Shown in pieces: positions 9,614 to 18,312 of a DNA stretch of 59,936 nt. The stretch spans positions 1 through 59,936 of the forward strand of contig CAZFQS010000021.1 of NCBI GenBank assembly GCA_964521285.1. Direction: 5' to 3'. The translations under genes and the position numbers were made by a program. The notes under the pieces were generated by a model. That model ran no database searches, was not told where the DNA came from, and was given only the letters and a program-made list of their open reading frames with translations. Within the stretch, counting starts at the first letter, position 1. Each line of letters begins with the position of its first letter. The stretch is from G020354785 sp964521285. Its GTDB lineage: Bacteria > Bacteroidota > Bacteroidia > Bacteroidales > UBA10428.

Positions 9614-10177
9614 TCATTCAACATTGTTATTCCTCATTCTCCATTTTGATATCAGACGTATCAGCAACCCAACTATCAATCCCGCCACAATAAGGCCAAT
9701 CAATATTTCTACTTCGTAATGTTCTATTTTTTTAAAATTAGCTTCAATGACGGCACCAAAGAAATACCCGGCACAACAAAGCACCGAAGCCCAAAGGAAA
9801 GTACCTATCTGGCTGAAAATAAAAAATTTGCTTACAGGTATAGCGCTCATACCAATACCTATTGGAAGAATAATCCTGAATCCATAAATAAATCTGTAAC
9901 CTAATAAAATGGCTACAGGATATTTTTTCATGATCTTATCAATCCTTTTATATTTTTTCCCCCATTTAGGTCTTCTGTTAAGTATTATCTGGCCTTGTTT
10001 CCGGCCTGTAAAAAACCATAGCCAATCTGAACACTGGGTTGAAATATATGCTACAATAAAAACCGGAACAATTTCAAGCATTCCTCTGTGCGCAGCAAAA
10101 GAACCGGCAATAAGGCTTGTTTCACCTTCAAGAAAACATCCTATAAAAAGAGCAATATATCCATATATTACTTTCAT
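9614..10177 (-). CDS. DedA family membrane protein
   Basis: A 187-residue protein with the DedA/VTT layout: a re-entrant N-terminal segment with FLEGETSLIAGSFAAHRG (the conserved E and the G-x-x-A-x-x-G pattern), then RFIYGFRIILPIGIGMSAIP (the F/Y-x-R-x-x-P-x-x-A/G motif of the second half), and a C-terminal membrane helix. Members of the family act as lipid scramblases or undecaprenyl-phosphate/phospholipid transporters in the cytoplasmic membrane and affect proton-motive force. The gene is the last of a minus-strand run, 18 nt after the DUF1003 gene, so the two are probably co-transcribed. Confidence 0.88.
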   Translation of the reverse strand: MKVIYGYIALFIGCFLEGETSLIAGSFAAHRGMLEIVPVFIVAYISTQCSDWLWFFTGRKQGQIILNRRPKWGKKYKRIDKIMKKYPVAILLGYRFIYGFRIILPIGIGMSAIPVSKFFIFSQIGTFLWASVLCCAGYFFGAVIEANFKKIEHYEVEILIGLIVAGLIVGLLIRLISKWRMRNNNVE

Positions 10178-10195
10178 TATTACAACATTAATTAT

Positions 10196-10918
10196 CTAGT
10201 CATTGCTCTTTTTACCTAATATTTCCTCCATAATCTCGGTTTGCAGCTGCTGAATTTCCAAAAGCCGCTGCCACTGACTCATTAAAAGATGGTCCATTTT
10301 TTCATTCAGATGACGTATTTCCAGTTCCGCTTTCAGATTTATCTTATAATCTTGTTCGGCCCGTAACCTGTCTTTTGCCTCCTGGCGGTTCTGGCTCATC
10401 ATAATTACCGGTGCCTGAATAGCTGCAATACATGATAATATCAGGTTTAACAGGATGAACGGATATGGGTCAAACGATTTACTTAGTAACGCTATAGTAT
10501 TAATAACTATCCATATGAAAATTACCGACAGAAAAATAATAATAAACCTCCAGCTTCCGCCAAATGAGGCAATCCTGTCAGATAGCCTATCGCCATAACT
10601 TAATCCTTTATCAAAATCAGCATTAACGTTTTTTGCCAGTAATTCATGTTCACGTAAACTTTTAACCACCTCTTTTTCCAGTACCTTCGTCTCCTGTTTT
10701 TCTAATTTCATTATATGTTCAACGTATTCCGCTTTAAACTGGTTAAGGTCCGGCAGGCAGATATAACCTGAGCGGCCTATATCAGGCAGTTTTAATTTGA
10801 TGAACCTAAGTAATGTCGGACGAACAAGTTCTACAGGGTAGAGATTGTTTTTTTCAAAACTCTTTTTACAAACCTGGCATTTATCGGACATTGAAGAAAG
10901 AGAACTTTTTTCTTTCAT
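10196..10918 (-). CDS. DUF1003 membrane protein with N-terminal Cys motif
   Basis: The middle of the 240-residue protein matches DUF1003: SDRIASFGGSWRFIIIFL, a first membrane helix ending WIVINT, then FDPYPFILLNLILSCIAAIQ as the second helix, QAPVIMMSQNRQEAKDR, and a charged helix. The N-terminus carries CQVCKKSF, a small metal-binding-like or redox Cys pair, which is common in the longer members. The function of DUF1003 is unknown. Its place between trkH and dedA in a block of ion-related membrane genes suggests a role in membrane ion homeostasis, which is inference only. The ATG at 10918 gives a start directly before the Cys motif. Confidence 0.85.
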   Translation of the reverse strand: MKEKSSLSSMSDKCQVCKKSFEKNNLYPVELVRPTLLRFIKLKLPDIGRSGYICLPDLNQFKAEYVEHIMKLEKQETKVLEKEVVKSLREHELLAKNVNADFDKGLSYGDRLSDRIASFGGSWRFIIIFLSVIFIWIVINTIALLSKSFDPYPFILLNLILSCIAAIQAPVIMMSQNRQEAKDRLRAEQDYKINLKAELEIRHLNEKMDHLLMSQWQRLLEIQQLQTEIMEEILGKKSND

Positions 10919-10998
10919 TTATTAATTTTTAATTTATAAGATTATGTAAATTAAAGATAATTGTACTCATTTATTAACATATCATTTTTTAAATATCA

Positions 10999-12438
10999 TC
11001 ATCTCCAGGTCTTTAACACAAATAATGAAATAAATCCATATATCTCAAGTCTTCCTAACAACATATTAGCAGTTAATATCCATTTGCCGGCATCAGGAAT
11101 TGTACTATAGTTTCCCATAGAACCAACCTCTCCGAAACCCGGCCCCACATTACCCATTGTTGCTGCGGATGCGGATAAGGCTGTTGTGCTGTCCACTCCA
11201 AAACCTGCCAGAACGACTGAAGATAAAAATACTATAATAATATAGAGTACAATAAATACAAGGGCGTTTCTTACTATGTCATCCTCAACGGTATTACTGT
11301 CTAATTTAATGGTAAAAACTCCCCTTGGATGATGAAGCAGGAGTACCTGGTTTTTAATAGCTTTGAGAAATATTATTAATCGTTCTACTTTTATACCCCC
11401 TGATGTTGATCCTGCACATGCACATAGAAATGTAAAAAAAATCAATATCATATGTGCAAAACCGCTCCAGTTTGCTGAATCAGTTGTAGCAAAACCTGTT
11501 GATGTTCCCAGGGAAATAACCTGAAAAGCTGAATAACGTAATGATTCAAATAAAGAGTTAAAATTATTTATATAAAGATCGGCACTTACTAATATTATCC
11601 CTGTTAACATCAAAAATACATAAAATCTAATAACTGTTGATTTAAAGACATTAAATGATAATCCTGTTATCGTTGCAAATAACAATCCGAAATGAATCCC
11701 TGACAATATCATAAATATCATAATTATAATCTCTATAGCCGGACTATTATAATAAGCAATACTTAAATTTTTTGTTGAGAAACCTCCTGTTGCTATAGTA
11801 CCAAAAGAATGCAGGAGAGCATCAAAAAGGTTCATTCCGGAAATTTTCAGCAATACAGTCTCTGTAAGAATTAGTCCACAATAAACATATAGTAAAATTT
11901 GAAGTACTTTTCTGGTCTGGTATTTGAAATTAGTCCCGGCAAGTGTAGACAGTTCAGACCTTAACAAAACAAATCTTGCATGTCCTAAATTAGGTAAGAC
12001 TACAAGCGCAAGTACTATAATGCCCACACCCCCGATAAAATGTGTCGCAGAACGCCAGAAAAGTAATCCTTTAGGCAAGACTTCCACATCCGTAAGAATA
12101 GAGGATCCTGTTGTAGTATATCCGGAGACACTTTCAAACCACGCATTTGTTATGCTAAATTCACCTCCCCATAAAATAAATGGTAATGCTCCGAAAAGGC
12201 AAACAAAAAGCCAACTTAGAATAACAATTAAAAATCCTTCTTCCTTACTTATAAAATCACTCTTTGGAACAAAGATTAAAGGAAATATTCCAAAAAGAAA
12301 AGTAATAAGAAAACTGTAGAGCAAAGGATAAAGTGCAGAATCTGAATTGAACAGGGAAACAAGAAACGATATGAACAGGAAGACAGCGTTAAAAAGCAGG
12401 ACAAGGCCTATATAGCGGGATATTGTATGAGCCCTCAT
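10999..12438 (-). CDS. trkH: TrkH family potassium uptake channel subunit
   Basis: A 479-residue protein, about the normal length of TrkH. Four pore-loop filters can be read in order: SGYTTTGSSIL, GTIATGGFSTKN, LGTSTGFATTD and TMGNVGPGFGEVG. Each carries the central Gly expected for K+ selectivity. About ten membrane helices surround them. In the Trk system the channel is gated by the cytosolic NAD(H)/ATP-binding TrkA ring; no trkA is present in this window, although it normally sits next to trkH. Instead the gene is preceded, with an 8-nt gap, by a HAMP-domain membrane protein transcribed first. Expression is therefore probably tied to that gene. Confidence 0.93.
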   Translation of the reverse strand: MRAHTISRYIGLVLLFNAVFLFISFLVSLFNSDSALYPLLYSFLITFLFGIFPLIFVPKSDFISKEEGFLIVILSWLFVCLFGALPFILWGGEFSITNAWFESVSGYTTTGSSILTDVEVLPKGLLFWRSATHFIGGVGIIVLALVVLPNLGHARFVLLRSELSTLAGTNFKYQTRKVLQILLYVYCGLILTETVLLKISGMNLFDALLHSFGTIATGGFSTKNLSIAYYNSPAIEIIIMIFMILSGIHFGLLFATITGLSFNVFKSTVIRFYVFLMLTGIILVSADLYINNFNSLFESLRYSAFQVISLGTSTGFATTDSANWSGFAHMILIFFTFLCACAGSTSGGIKVERLIIFLKAIKNQVLLLHHPRGVFTIKLDSNTVEDDIVRNALVFIVLYIIIVFLSSVVLAGFGVDSTTALSASAATMGNVGPGFGEVGSMGNYSTIPDAGKWILTANMLLGRLEIYGFISLFVLKTWR

Positions 12439-12446
12439 TTTCGTGA

Positions 12447-13199
12447 TTACTTATAGGTTAATGACTGCAGCATCTCCTTTATCGCATTTGTTAATCTGCC
12501 AATCTCATCACTTGTTTCGGATGTAAATTTAAATATTTCCCCGGTATTGTTATATTCTTCAATTCCCCTTGTTAAGTGAACAATAGGTTTGGCAATATAG
12601 AAATTTATAAAGTAATTAAACAATAAAGTGAAAACCACTGCTGCAATTATAGCAACTATACCGGGCATGACTGCACGCTGTGAACGGTTCTTCAGGTCGG
12701 AGCCGGTCTTATACATTGTCTCCTGATTTATTTCCATCAATTGTTTTACAGATTCCTTGATCTGAAGAAACATCTGATGCGATTTATTATAATACCATTC
12801 AAAATTACCCTCTTTATCTGTACCAACTATAGGTCTTTCCCATGTCTTTTTATATATGTTATAATCTTGCTTAATCCTTTCAACATATTTATGCTCGCCG
12901 GGAATTGTTAAATTATTCTCTGCAGACGAAAATCCTTTATTAAAAAGGTCATCTCCCTCTTTTAATATTTTCCTCCCCTCTTCCCAATTTCCCATAAGAA
13001 GAAGCAAGATTCCGCTATCTTCCCTTTCCAAAGCTTCAACCATTGTTCCTGAAGCTTCTATACTTCTATAGTTATCGTCCAGAAGTTTTTGCACATAATT
13101 GCCAATATTCATAAATTCATGAATTGATATAAATCCGGCAATCAATAACATTATTGCCAGAATCATAAAACCTGTAAAAATTTTTAATCTTATTCCCAT
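12447..13199 (-). CDS. membrane sensor with KinB-like periplasmic helical domain and HAMP, no output domain
   Basis: TM1 lies near residues 7-27. A periplasmic four-helix-type sensor domain spans about residues 30-170 and opens with VQKLLDDNYRSIEASGTMVE, resembling the KinB/4HB-type sensor domain. TM2 (about 178-200) leads to a HAMP domain starting IAKPIVHLTRGIEEYNN and ending TSETSDEIGRLTNAIKEMLQ. The protein then simply stops at residue 250. There is no histidine kinase, cyclase or methyl-accepting domain, and none follows in another frame, because trkH begins 8 nt later. It may act by heterodimerising with another HAMP protein or by contacting TrkH. It could also be a truncated relic, but the neat stop after HAMP and the tight spacing argue for a working gene. 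Confidence 0.8.
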   Translation of the reverse strand: MGIRLKIFTGFMILAIMLLIAGFISIHEFMNIGNYVQKLLDDNYRSIEASGTMVEALEREDSGILLLLMGNWEEGRKILKEGDDLFNKGFSSAENNLTIPGEHKYVERIKQDYNIYKKTWERPIVGTDKEGNFEWYYNKSHQMFLQIKESVKQLMEINQETMYKTGSDLKNRSQRAVMPGIVAIIAAVVFTLLFNYFINFYIAKPIVHLTRGIEEYNNTGEIFKFTSETSDEIGRLTNAIKEMLQSLTYK

Positions 13200-13221
13200 A
13201 ATTTAAAGATTTTAGACAATA

Positions 13222-13229
13222 CAAATTTA
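13222..13229 (-). promoter_or_regulatory. probable -7 box (TAAATTTG) of the HAMP-trkH transcript
   Basis: On the minus strand TAAATTTG matches the Bacteroidetes -7 consensus TAnnTTTG. It ends 22 nt before the ATG at 13199. No clear TTG is found at the -33 distance (the nearest triplet is CTG, 21 nt away), so only half of the promoter is convincing. It would separate this transcript from the antiporter gene upstream. Confidence 0.4.
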
Positions 13230-13335
13230 TATTTTACTACTATTGTAATCCAGTTTTACTTCTATATTTTTACAAATATTTAAAAGCATTTTTACAGTAC
13301 CTGGTAAATATCGGGTCTGTATTTACCAGACCATT

Positions 13336-14301
13336 TTATTTTCTCCATACCAGGAAGGCCATATATCCAATAAAAAACAGTAACAACAGTCCGGCCTCCC
13401 AGCGGTCTAATTTCTTCTTCCCCCCCGTAAACATTGCAATAAAAAGAAAAGATGTTCCAAAAATATATACAAGAATATCTGTATTAAATGCGATATTATA
13501 CTTCAGGGGTGATATTATCCCGCTCACTCCGAGTATTAAGAAAATATTGAAAATATTAGATCCTATTATATTGCCTATAGCGAGATCGCTTTTCTTTTTT
13601 ATTGCTGCAACTACTGATGTAGCCAATTCCGGTAATGAAGTTCCGATAGAAACAATAGTCAGGCCTATCAGCTTCTCACTTACCGCGAGTCTGTTTGCTA
13701 TCTCCACTGCATTTTTTACAACCAGTCTTCCTCCGATAATAAGTCCTGCAAATCCGATTATTATGTAGACAATTGTTCGCAATGTCCCGTACACCTTAGT
13801 ATCATCAAATCCCTGTCCCTCTTCTGCCTTGAGGTTGCGTAAAATATAAATCAGAAAAATAATAAAAAAGAATATCAGGATTATCCCGTCAAATAATCTG
13901 AATAAATTATTCCCCTGCTTCCATAAATAAGCATCATTAACTAACAGAAGAAGAACTAATCCTGCCAGTAAGGAATAGGGAATTTCTTTCCAGACTGTCT
14001 TAACCTGGACGCTTATCGGATAAATTAATCCGGCGATACCAAGTATCATAAGTAAATTGAAAATGTTACTGCCTATAACGTTGCCAAACACTACTTCATC
14101 ATATTTATCATATGGCTGGGCAGAGGCTATGATATTTACAACAAGTTCCGGAGCAGATGTACCAAAAGCCACTACGGTAAGTCCGATTACCAGTTCAGAG
14201 ACATTGTATTTTTTTGCTAATGATGAAGCTCCGTTTACCAGCCAGTCAGCTCCCTTAACCAGAAGCACAAATCCAAAAACTAATAATAAGACAGCTATCA
14301 T
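13336..14301 (-). CDS. calcium/sodium antiporter, CaCA (YrbG-like) family
   Basis: A 321-residue protein with ten membrane helices arranged as two inverted repeats. Each repeat has the alpha-motif of the CaCA superfamily: GLTVVAFGTSAPELVVNIIA followed by GNVIGSNIFNLLMILG in the first half, and GLTIVSIGTSLPELATSVVA followed by GNIIGSNIFNIFLILG in the second. The Glu and Asn of these motifs bind Ca2+ in the exchanger family. It exports Ca2+ in exchange for Na+ or H+ across the cytoplasmic membrane. It is the first gene of the minus-strand half of the ion block and is divergent from the first MscS gene, with a 168-nt intergenic region between them. Confidence 0.93.
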   Translation of the reverse strand: MIAVLLLVFGFVLLVKGADWLVNGASSLAKKYNVSELVIGLTVVAFGTSAPELVVNIIASAQPYDKYDEVVFGNVIGSNIFNLLMILGIAGLIYPISVQVKTVWKEIPYSLLAGLVLLLLVNDAYLWKQGNNLFRLFDGIILIFFFIIFLIYILRNLKAEEGQGFDDTKVYGTLRTIVYIIIGFAGLIIGGRLVVKNAVEIANRLAVSEKLIGLTIVSIGTSLPELATSVVAAIKKKSDLAIGNIIGSNIFNIFLILGVSGIISPLKYNIAFNTDILVYIFGTSFLFIAMFTGGKKKLDRWEAGLLLLFFIGYMAFLVWRK

Positions 14302-14469
14302 TGATATACTTTAACGATAATTAACCTGTATTTTTTTTAGAGATTAAATTATAAACATTATCAAAAACTAAAACATTTTATTAATCCTTCTGAATTACAA
14401 TATATTTATTGATATTGTAAAAAATCATAGTTAATTTAGACAGAATAATAATATAAAGTTATCATTATA

Positions 14470-15348
14470 ATGCAGATTTTTCTGTACACACTAATATCAT
14501 CCTTATTCCTGATCAAAAGTATAACTAATTATGAAAAACTGGGTGGAAGAATACTAACCATCATAGCTATTTCAGTAGGTGCACATATTCTTGTAATTAT
14601 AATTAAGCGCCTGAGCAGATTTTTTTTCAAATCATTGGCGCAAAAATCCGGGGCAAAGGTTATGTCTGCTGTCAGCCTTTTAACTAGTATACTAGTATTT
14701 ATGATTTACTTTCTGGCAATAGGTTATATTCTGAAAAGCCTGGGTATATCATTAACAGCATATGTGGCAAGTGCTTCTGTAATCGGACTGGCAGTGGGTT
14801 TTGGTTCACAGGGTATGGTACAGGATATTGTTACGGGTTTCACGTTAATAGTATCCAATCTCATTGATATTGGCGATATGGTTGAAATAAACGGACAAAA
14901 CGGAATTGTGCAATCCATAGGTATGCGCTTTGTTGTAATTCGTAATGCTATGGGTGCCGAAATTTATTTTCCTAACAGAAATATTAATATAGTAATAAAC
15001 TATACAAAAGGCTATGTTAATTGTATTGTTGATATAAAATTACCGGAAATCCCTGATGTCAGAGGATCATTTGATGAGCTGGTCAGTAAATCAGTAAAAT
15101 CCGTCTTTGAGAAATATCCAAATATTTTAAGAGGAGGCCCGTTAAAAGAAAAGATAGTTAAAACAAGCGCAGGTAAAGAATATAAAAGGATAATTTTCAA
15201 AATATGGCCGGGAACAGGTGCCCCAATAGAAACCACATTCAGGCAGGAACTTATACAGGAATTAAAGACTATTGACCCCGGTTACACTGACTGGATGATT
15301 TCTGTCAATTATGAAATTGAAAAAGAAAAAGTTAAAGGGAGTAACTAA
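14470..15348 (+). CDS. mechanosensitive channel, MscS family (first copy)
   Basis: The 292-residue protein has three or four N-terminal membrane helices. Then comes the pore-lining TM3 with the Gly/Ala pattern SVIGLAVGFGSQGMVQDIVT and the beta domain (GDMVEINGQNGIVQSIGMR, FPNRNINIVINYTKG). The C-terminal alpha/beta domain follows. This is the minimal MscS architecture. Such channels open under membrane tension and release solutes after hypo-osmotic shock. It begins a plus-strand run MscS-LapA-MscS-CorA with short gaps (37 nt to the next gene). A second, diverged MscS lies two genes downstream, so the two may form channels of different threshold. Confidence 0.9.
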   Translation: MQIFLYTLISSLFLIKSITNYEKLGGRILTIIAISVGAHILVIIIKRLSRFFFKSLAQKSGAKVMSAVSLLTSILVFMIYFLAIGYILKSLGISLTAYVASASVIGLAVGFGSQGMVQDIVTGFTLIVSNLIDIGDMVEINGQNGIVQSIGMRFVVIRNAMGAEIYFPNRNINIVINYTKGYVNCIVDIKLPEIPDVRGSFDELVSKSVKSVFEKYPNILRGGPLKEKIVKTSAGKEYKRIIFKIWPGTGAPIETTFRQELIQELKTIDPGYTDWMISVNYEIEKEKVKGSN

Positions 15349-15385
15349 AATTTGCCCATAAAACAGCAATTATTAAATTTCGAAT

Positions 15386-15616
15386 ATGAGAATAAGGATA
15401 TTTATAACAGTACTTCTGGCAATATTACTGGTTATCTTCACAATACAGAATTCGGAAATTGATTCTATAAAACTATTCTTCTGGATATATGAGATACCCA
15501 GGGCATTATTAATTATTATCTGTATTTTCATTGGTTTATTAATTGGTTTACTTATACCTAAAAAAAAGGCAAAGTCAGTCAAACATGAAAATGACGATTC
15601 GGGGGGTGTATTTTAA
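15386..15616 (+). CDS. LapA (DUF1049) family small membrane protein
   Basis: A 76-residue protein with two membrane helices: IFITVLLAILLVIFTIQNSE and RALLIIICIFIGLLIGLLIP. The FxxQN at the end of TM1 and the second-helix G-x-x-x-G pattern are the LapA/DUF1049 signature. In E. coli LapA works with LapB to adjust lipopolysaccharide synthesis through FtsH and LpxC. Here it lacks the LapB partner and the C-terminal tail is short and charged. It sits between two MscS genes, so a general membrane-adaptor role in this operon is as likely. Confidence 0.85.
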   Translation: MRIRIFITVLLAILLVIFTIQNSEIDSIKLFFWIYEIPRALLIIICIFIGLLIGLLIPKKKAKSVKHENDDSGGVF

Positions 15617-15679
15617 TGTATAGTAAAATAGTTCATATATTTGCTTATCAATAATACATATTGATGTATCATCTTGAAT

Positions 15680-16567
15680 ATGCAATATATCGATCATATT
15701 ATGAATTCAGTTAAAGAAATATTTCAGATAAGTAATGTTAAATACGGGCTAATAATTATTGCATCATTTCTGGTTGCTTTTATACTTTCAAAAATCCTAA
15801 GAGCCCTGCTAACAAAATTTCTCCAGTTAGCTTCAAAAAAGTTAAATGTTGATGCCACCCAGTACAACTTTCTGAATAATGCCATAAGTTTCGTTATGTA
15901 TTTAGGGGCATTAATATTTATCTTTTATTCCATCCCCAGTTTAAGGGCCCTGGGAGTTACGTTGTTTGCAGGAGCGGGCGTGGCAGCGGCCATAATTCTT
16001 CTTGCCTCTCAGCAGGCTTTCTCTAATATTATCAACGGTATTTTTATTATTATATTCAAACCATTCAGAGTAGGCGATGTAATTAAAGTCGGGGATTTAA
16101 GGACTGGGAAAATTGAAGATATTACCCTCCGGCACACAATAATAAGAGATTTTGAAAACAGGAGAATCATTATACCAAACACAGTAATAGGTTCTGAGAC
16201 CCTTATAAATTCAAGTATTAAAGACGAACTTATCTGTAATTTCGTTGAATTCGGAATAAGTTATGATTCTGATGTAAATAAAGCTATTGAGATAATAAGG
16301 GATGAAGCTATGAAGCATCCGAATTATATTGACAACAGGACCAAAGAAGAGAAGAAAAATAATATTCATCCCGTAATGGTTAGGGTTATAGGCTTTGGGG
16401 ATTCTTCGGTAAACCTCAGGGCTTTTATCTGGACAAAAGACCATACTACAGGCTTTATATTAAAATGTGATTTATTTAAGTCAGTTAAAGATAGGTTTGA
16501 TAAGGAAGGTATAGAGATTCCATTTCCTTATCGAACTGTAGTATTTAAAAAAGACATTGAAAATTAA
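15680..16567 (+). CDS. mechanosensitive channel, MscS family (second copy)
   Basis: The core is again MscS: the pore helix ALGVTLFAGAGVAAAIILLA, then FKPFRVGDVIKVGDLRTGKI and ENRRIIIPNTVIGSETLIN. The C-terminal domain carries a charged insertion (NRTKEEKKNNIHP). At 295 residues it has three membrane helices before the beta domain. I place the start at ATG 15680; an in-frame TTG two codons upstream is possible. It is clearly a paralogue of the gene at 14470 but not a recent duplicate: the pore helices share only the Gly/Ala pattern. A TATATTTG sequence at 15636-15643 could provide an internal promoter, though without a good -33 partner. Confidence 0.9.
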   Translation: MQYIDHIMNSVKEIFQISNVKYGLIIIASFLVAFILSKILRALLTKFLQLASKKLNVDATQYNFLNNAISFVMYLGALIFIFYSIPSLRALGVTLFAGAGVAAAIILLASQQAFSNIINGIFIIIFKPFRVGDVIKVGDLRTGKIEDITLRHTIIRDFENRRIIIPNTVIGSETLINSSIKDELICNFVEFGISYDSDVNKAIEIIRDEAMKHPNYIDNRTKEEKKNNIHPVMVRVIGFGDSSVNLRAFIWTKDHTTGFILKCDLFKSVKDRFDKEGIEIPFPYRTVVFKKDIEN

Positions 16568-16578
16568 TATTATAAGTC

Positions 16579-17643
16579 ATGGCACGTTTCCTTAAAAACC
16601 GTAAAAAATCGCATGGTGAAGCTCCGGGATCACTGATATTTATAGGTAACCAGAAAATGGAAAAGTCCCGGATAAGGGTAATTCAATACAATAAAGAAAA
16701 TCTTGTTGAAAAAGAGCCGGATAAAATAGAAAATGCCGGCACCTATGTAAGAAAAGGCTATTTAACATGGATTAATATTGACGGCTTGCACGATGTTGAT
16801 CTTATGGAAAAGCTGGGAAATATGTTCCAACTATCTTCACTGGCTCTTGAGGATATGCTCAATACTGATCAGCGGCCCAAATTTTTCGAGGATGAACATA
16901 ACGTAATTATTATTTTAAAAGCTCTCACATTTGATAAAGACTCATCCATTCTTCACTCTGAACAAATATCATTCATACTGGGAGATAATTATCTGATTAC
17001 TTTGCAGGAAAGGGTAGGTGATTACTTCGAGCCTGTAAGAGAAAGGTTAAGAAATAACATGGGAAGAATTCGTACCTCAGAGCCAGATTATTTATGTTAT
17101 TCACTTTTCGACACTCTTGTAGACAGTTACATAATGAATATAGAAGCAGTGGGTGATATAATTGAGGAGCAGGATGTAACAATATTAAAAGGGGCCAAAA
17201 GGAATATTATTGAAGAAATATACAAACATAAAACAGAAATAAGTTATATAAGAAAATCAATTCGCCCCGTAAAAGAGATTATGACACATTTTATAAAATC
17301 CGATTCAAAATTTATCCATAAGAAAACTCATGTTTACCTGAATGACCTTGATGATCTGGTAACTCAGGCGCTGGAAGCTATAGAAATTTACTATACAATG
17401 GTTTCTGATCAATTAACTGTTTATCATACTAACCTGAGTAACCGGGTTAATGATGTAATGAAAGTACTTACAATATTTGCAGCCATATTCATTCCTTTAA
17501 CATTCATTGCGGGCGTATACGGAACTAATTTTGATCATCTGCCTGAGTTGCATTATAAATACAGTTATTTCATTATGCTGGGTGTAATGGTGTGCATGGC
17601 CGGGGTAATGCTTCTGTATTTTAAAAGAAAAAAATGGCTATAG
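16579..17643 (+). CDS. corA: CorA family divalent cation transporter with a GTN in place of the GMN motif
   Basis: The 354-residue protein has the CorA layout: an N-terminal alpha/beta cytosolic domain (to about residue 180), a long helical stalk, and two C-terminal membrane helices. TM1 reads VLTIFAAIFIPLTFIAGVYG and ends G315-T316-N317-F, followed by HLPELHYKYSYF, the usual periplasmic loop. The GMN signature that forms the ion-selective mouth is thus GTN here. Family members transport Mg2+, Co2+ or, with altered motifs, Zn2+. The gene starts 11 nt after the MscS gene and closes the operon; a GC-rich repeat follows its stop codon. The family call is certain, the transported ion is not. Confidence 0.92.
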   Translation: MARFLKNRKKSHGEAPGSLIFIGNQKMEKSRIRVIQYNKENLVEKEPDKIENAGTYVRKGYLTWINIDGLHDVDLMEKLGNMFQLSSLALEDMLNTDQRPKFFEDEHNVIIILKALTFDKDSSILHSEQISFILGDNYLITLQERVGDYFEPVRERLRNNMGRIRTSEPDYLCYSLFDTLVDSYIMNIEAVGDIIEEQDVTILKGAKRNIIEEIYKHKTEISYIRKSIRPVKEIMTHFIKSDSKFIHKKTHVYLNDLDDLVTQALEAIEIYYTMVSDQLTVYHTNLSNRVNDVMKVLTIFAAIFIPLTFIAGVYGTNFDHLPELHYKYSYFIMLGVMVCMAGVMLLYFKRKKWL

Positions 17644-17750
17644 AGGGGATATTGCATAGGGGCTAGCGCCCTGAAAGGGGGACAGCTCCCTTATTTGCGA
17701 GTGAGGTTTCTCCGGCAGATTATCCCCTAAATGGCGTTGTCTCCTCAAAA
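17644..17750 (+). repeat. GGGGACAG-type GC-rich repeat after corA
   Basis: It starts at the corA stop. GGGGCTAGCGCCC (17659-17671) and GGGGGACAGCTCCC (17677-17690) are two adjacent copies of the core. The segment GGCGTTGTCTCCTC at 17733-17746 is a partial inverted copy (about 9 of 12 pairs) followed by AAAA. It probably folds as a large imperfect hairpin at the 3' end of the operon. It belongs to the same repeat family as the copies near 2600, 18950 and 25700. No coding region lies in it. Confidence 0.55.
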
Positions 17751-17824
17751 AATGATAAAAATATATAGTAAAACAATAATAATAATATATACCTTTACTT
17801 CATAAAATTAATGCAGCACAGACT

Positions 17825-18187
17825 TTGAATATTCTAAACTACATATTATCCTTTATTATAGTCGGATTGCTTAATACAGAATACTCTTCCCCAATTAAGC
17901 AAAATAGTAAAGAACATCAATATAAATTAATAATTAATAAGTATTACAGGAACCTGGCATACATACTAAAATCATCAAATAGTAATTTTAATCTGACAGA
18001 TCTTAATAATAGTGATTTGGAAATCGACCAAAATGATAATGATAACTCAAGTCATAATAATAACATATCTATTCGCATTTTAAATTCTGAGAAAAGTAAA
18101 ATATTCCCTTTAAGAGTAACAGAATTTATAACAAAAAAATCATCCTCTTATTTTGAACTTGATTTACCTCCCCCATTAATATCATAA
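17825..18187 (+). CDS. small hypothetical protein with hydrophobic N-terminus
   Basis: A 120-residue open frame. Its only possible start is TTG, since the protein contains no internal Met. Residues 2-17 are hydrophobic (ILNYILSFIIVGLL), like a signal peptide. The rest is rich in Asn, Ser and Lys with a run of N and D (about residues 57-80) and ends in a Pro-rich LDLPPPLIS. No family is recognised. The biased composition follows the high AT content, so this may be a chance frame. The signal-like start and the 363-base length leave some chance that it is a small secreted protein. Confidence 0.35.
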   Translation: MNILNYILSFIIVGLLNTEYSSPIKQNSKEHQYKLIINKYYRNLAYILKSSNSNFNLTDLNNSDLEIDQNDNDNSSHNNNISIRILNSEKSKIFPLRVTEFITKKSSSYFELDLPPPLIS

Positions 18188-18312
18188 ATATCATATTATT
18201 TCGTTTCTAATAACGGTCTAGTTTTAACCCTGCTAAAACCATCTTATAACTTATTACTGATCATTTTTTTAAATATATTTTTATTTATTAATTAATTTTT
18301 AAATATTTCACA

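Noticed and set aside
9719..10199. Plus-strand open frames opposite the DedA gene
   Set aside because: Shadow frames; the minus-strand frame has the complete DedA signature.
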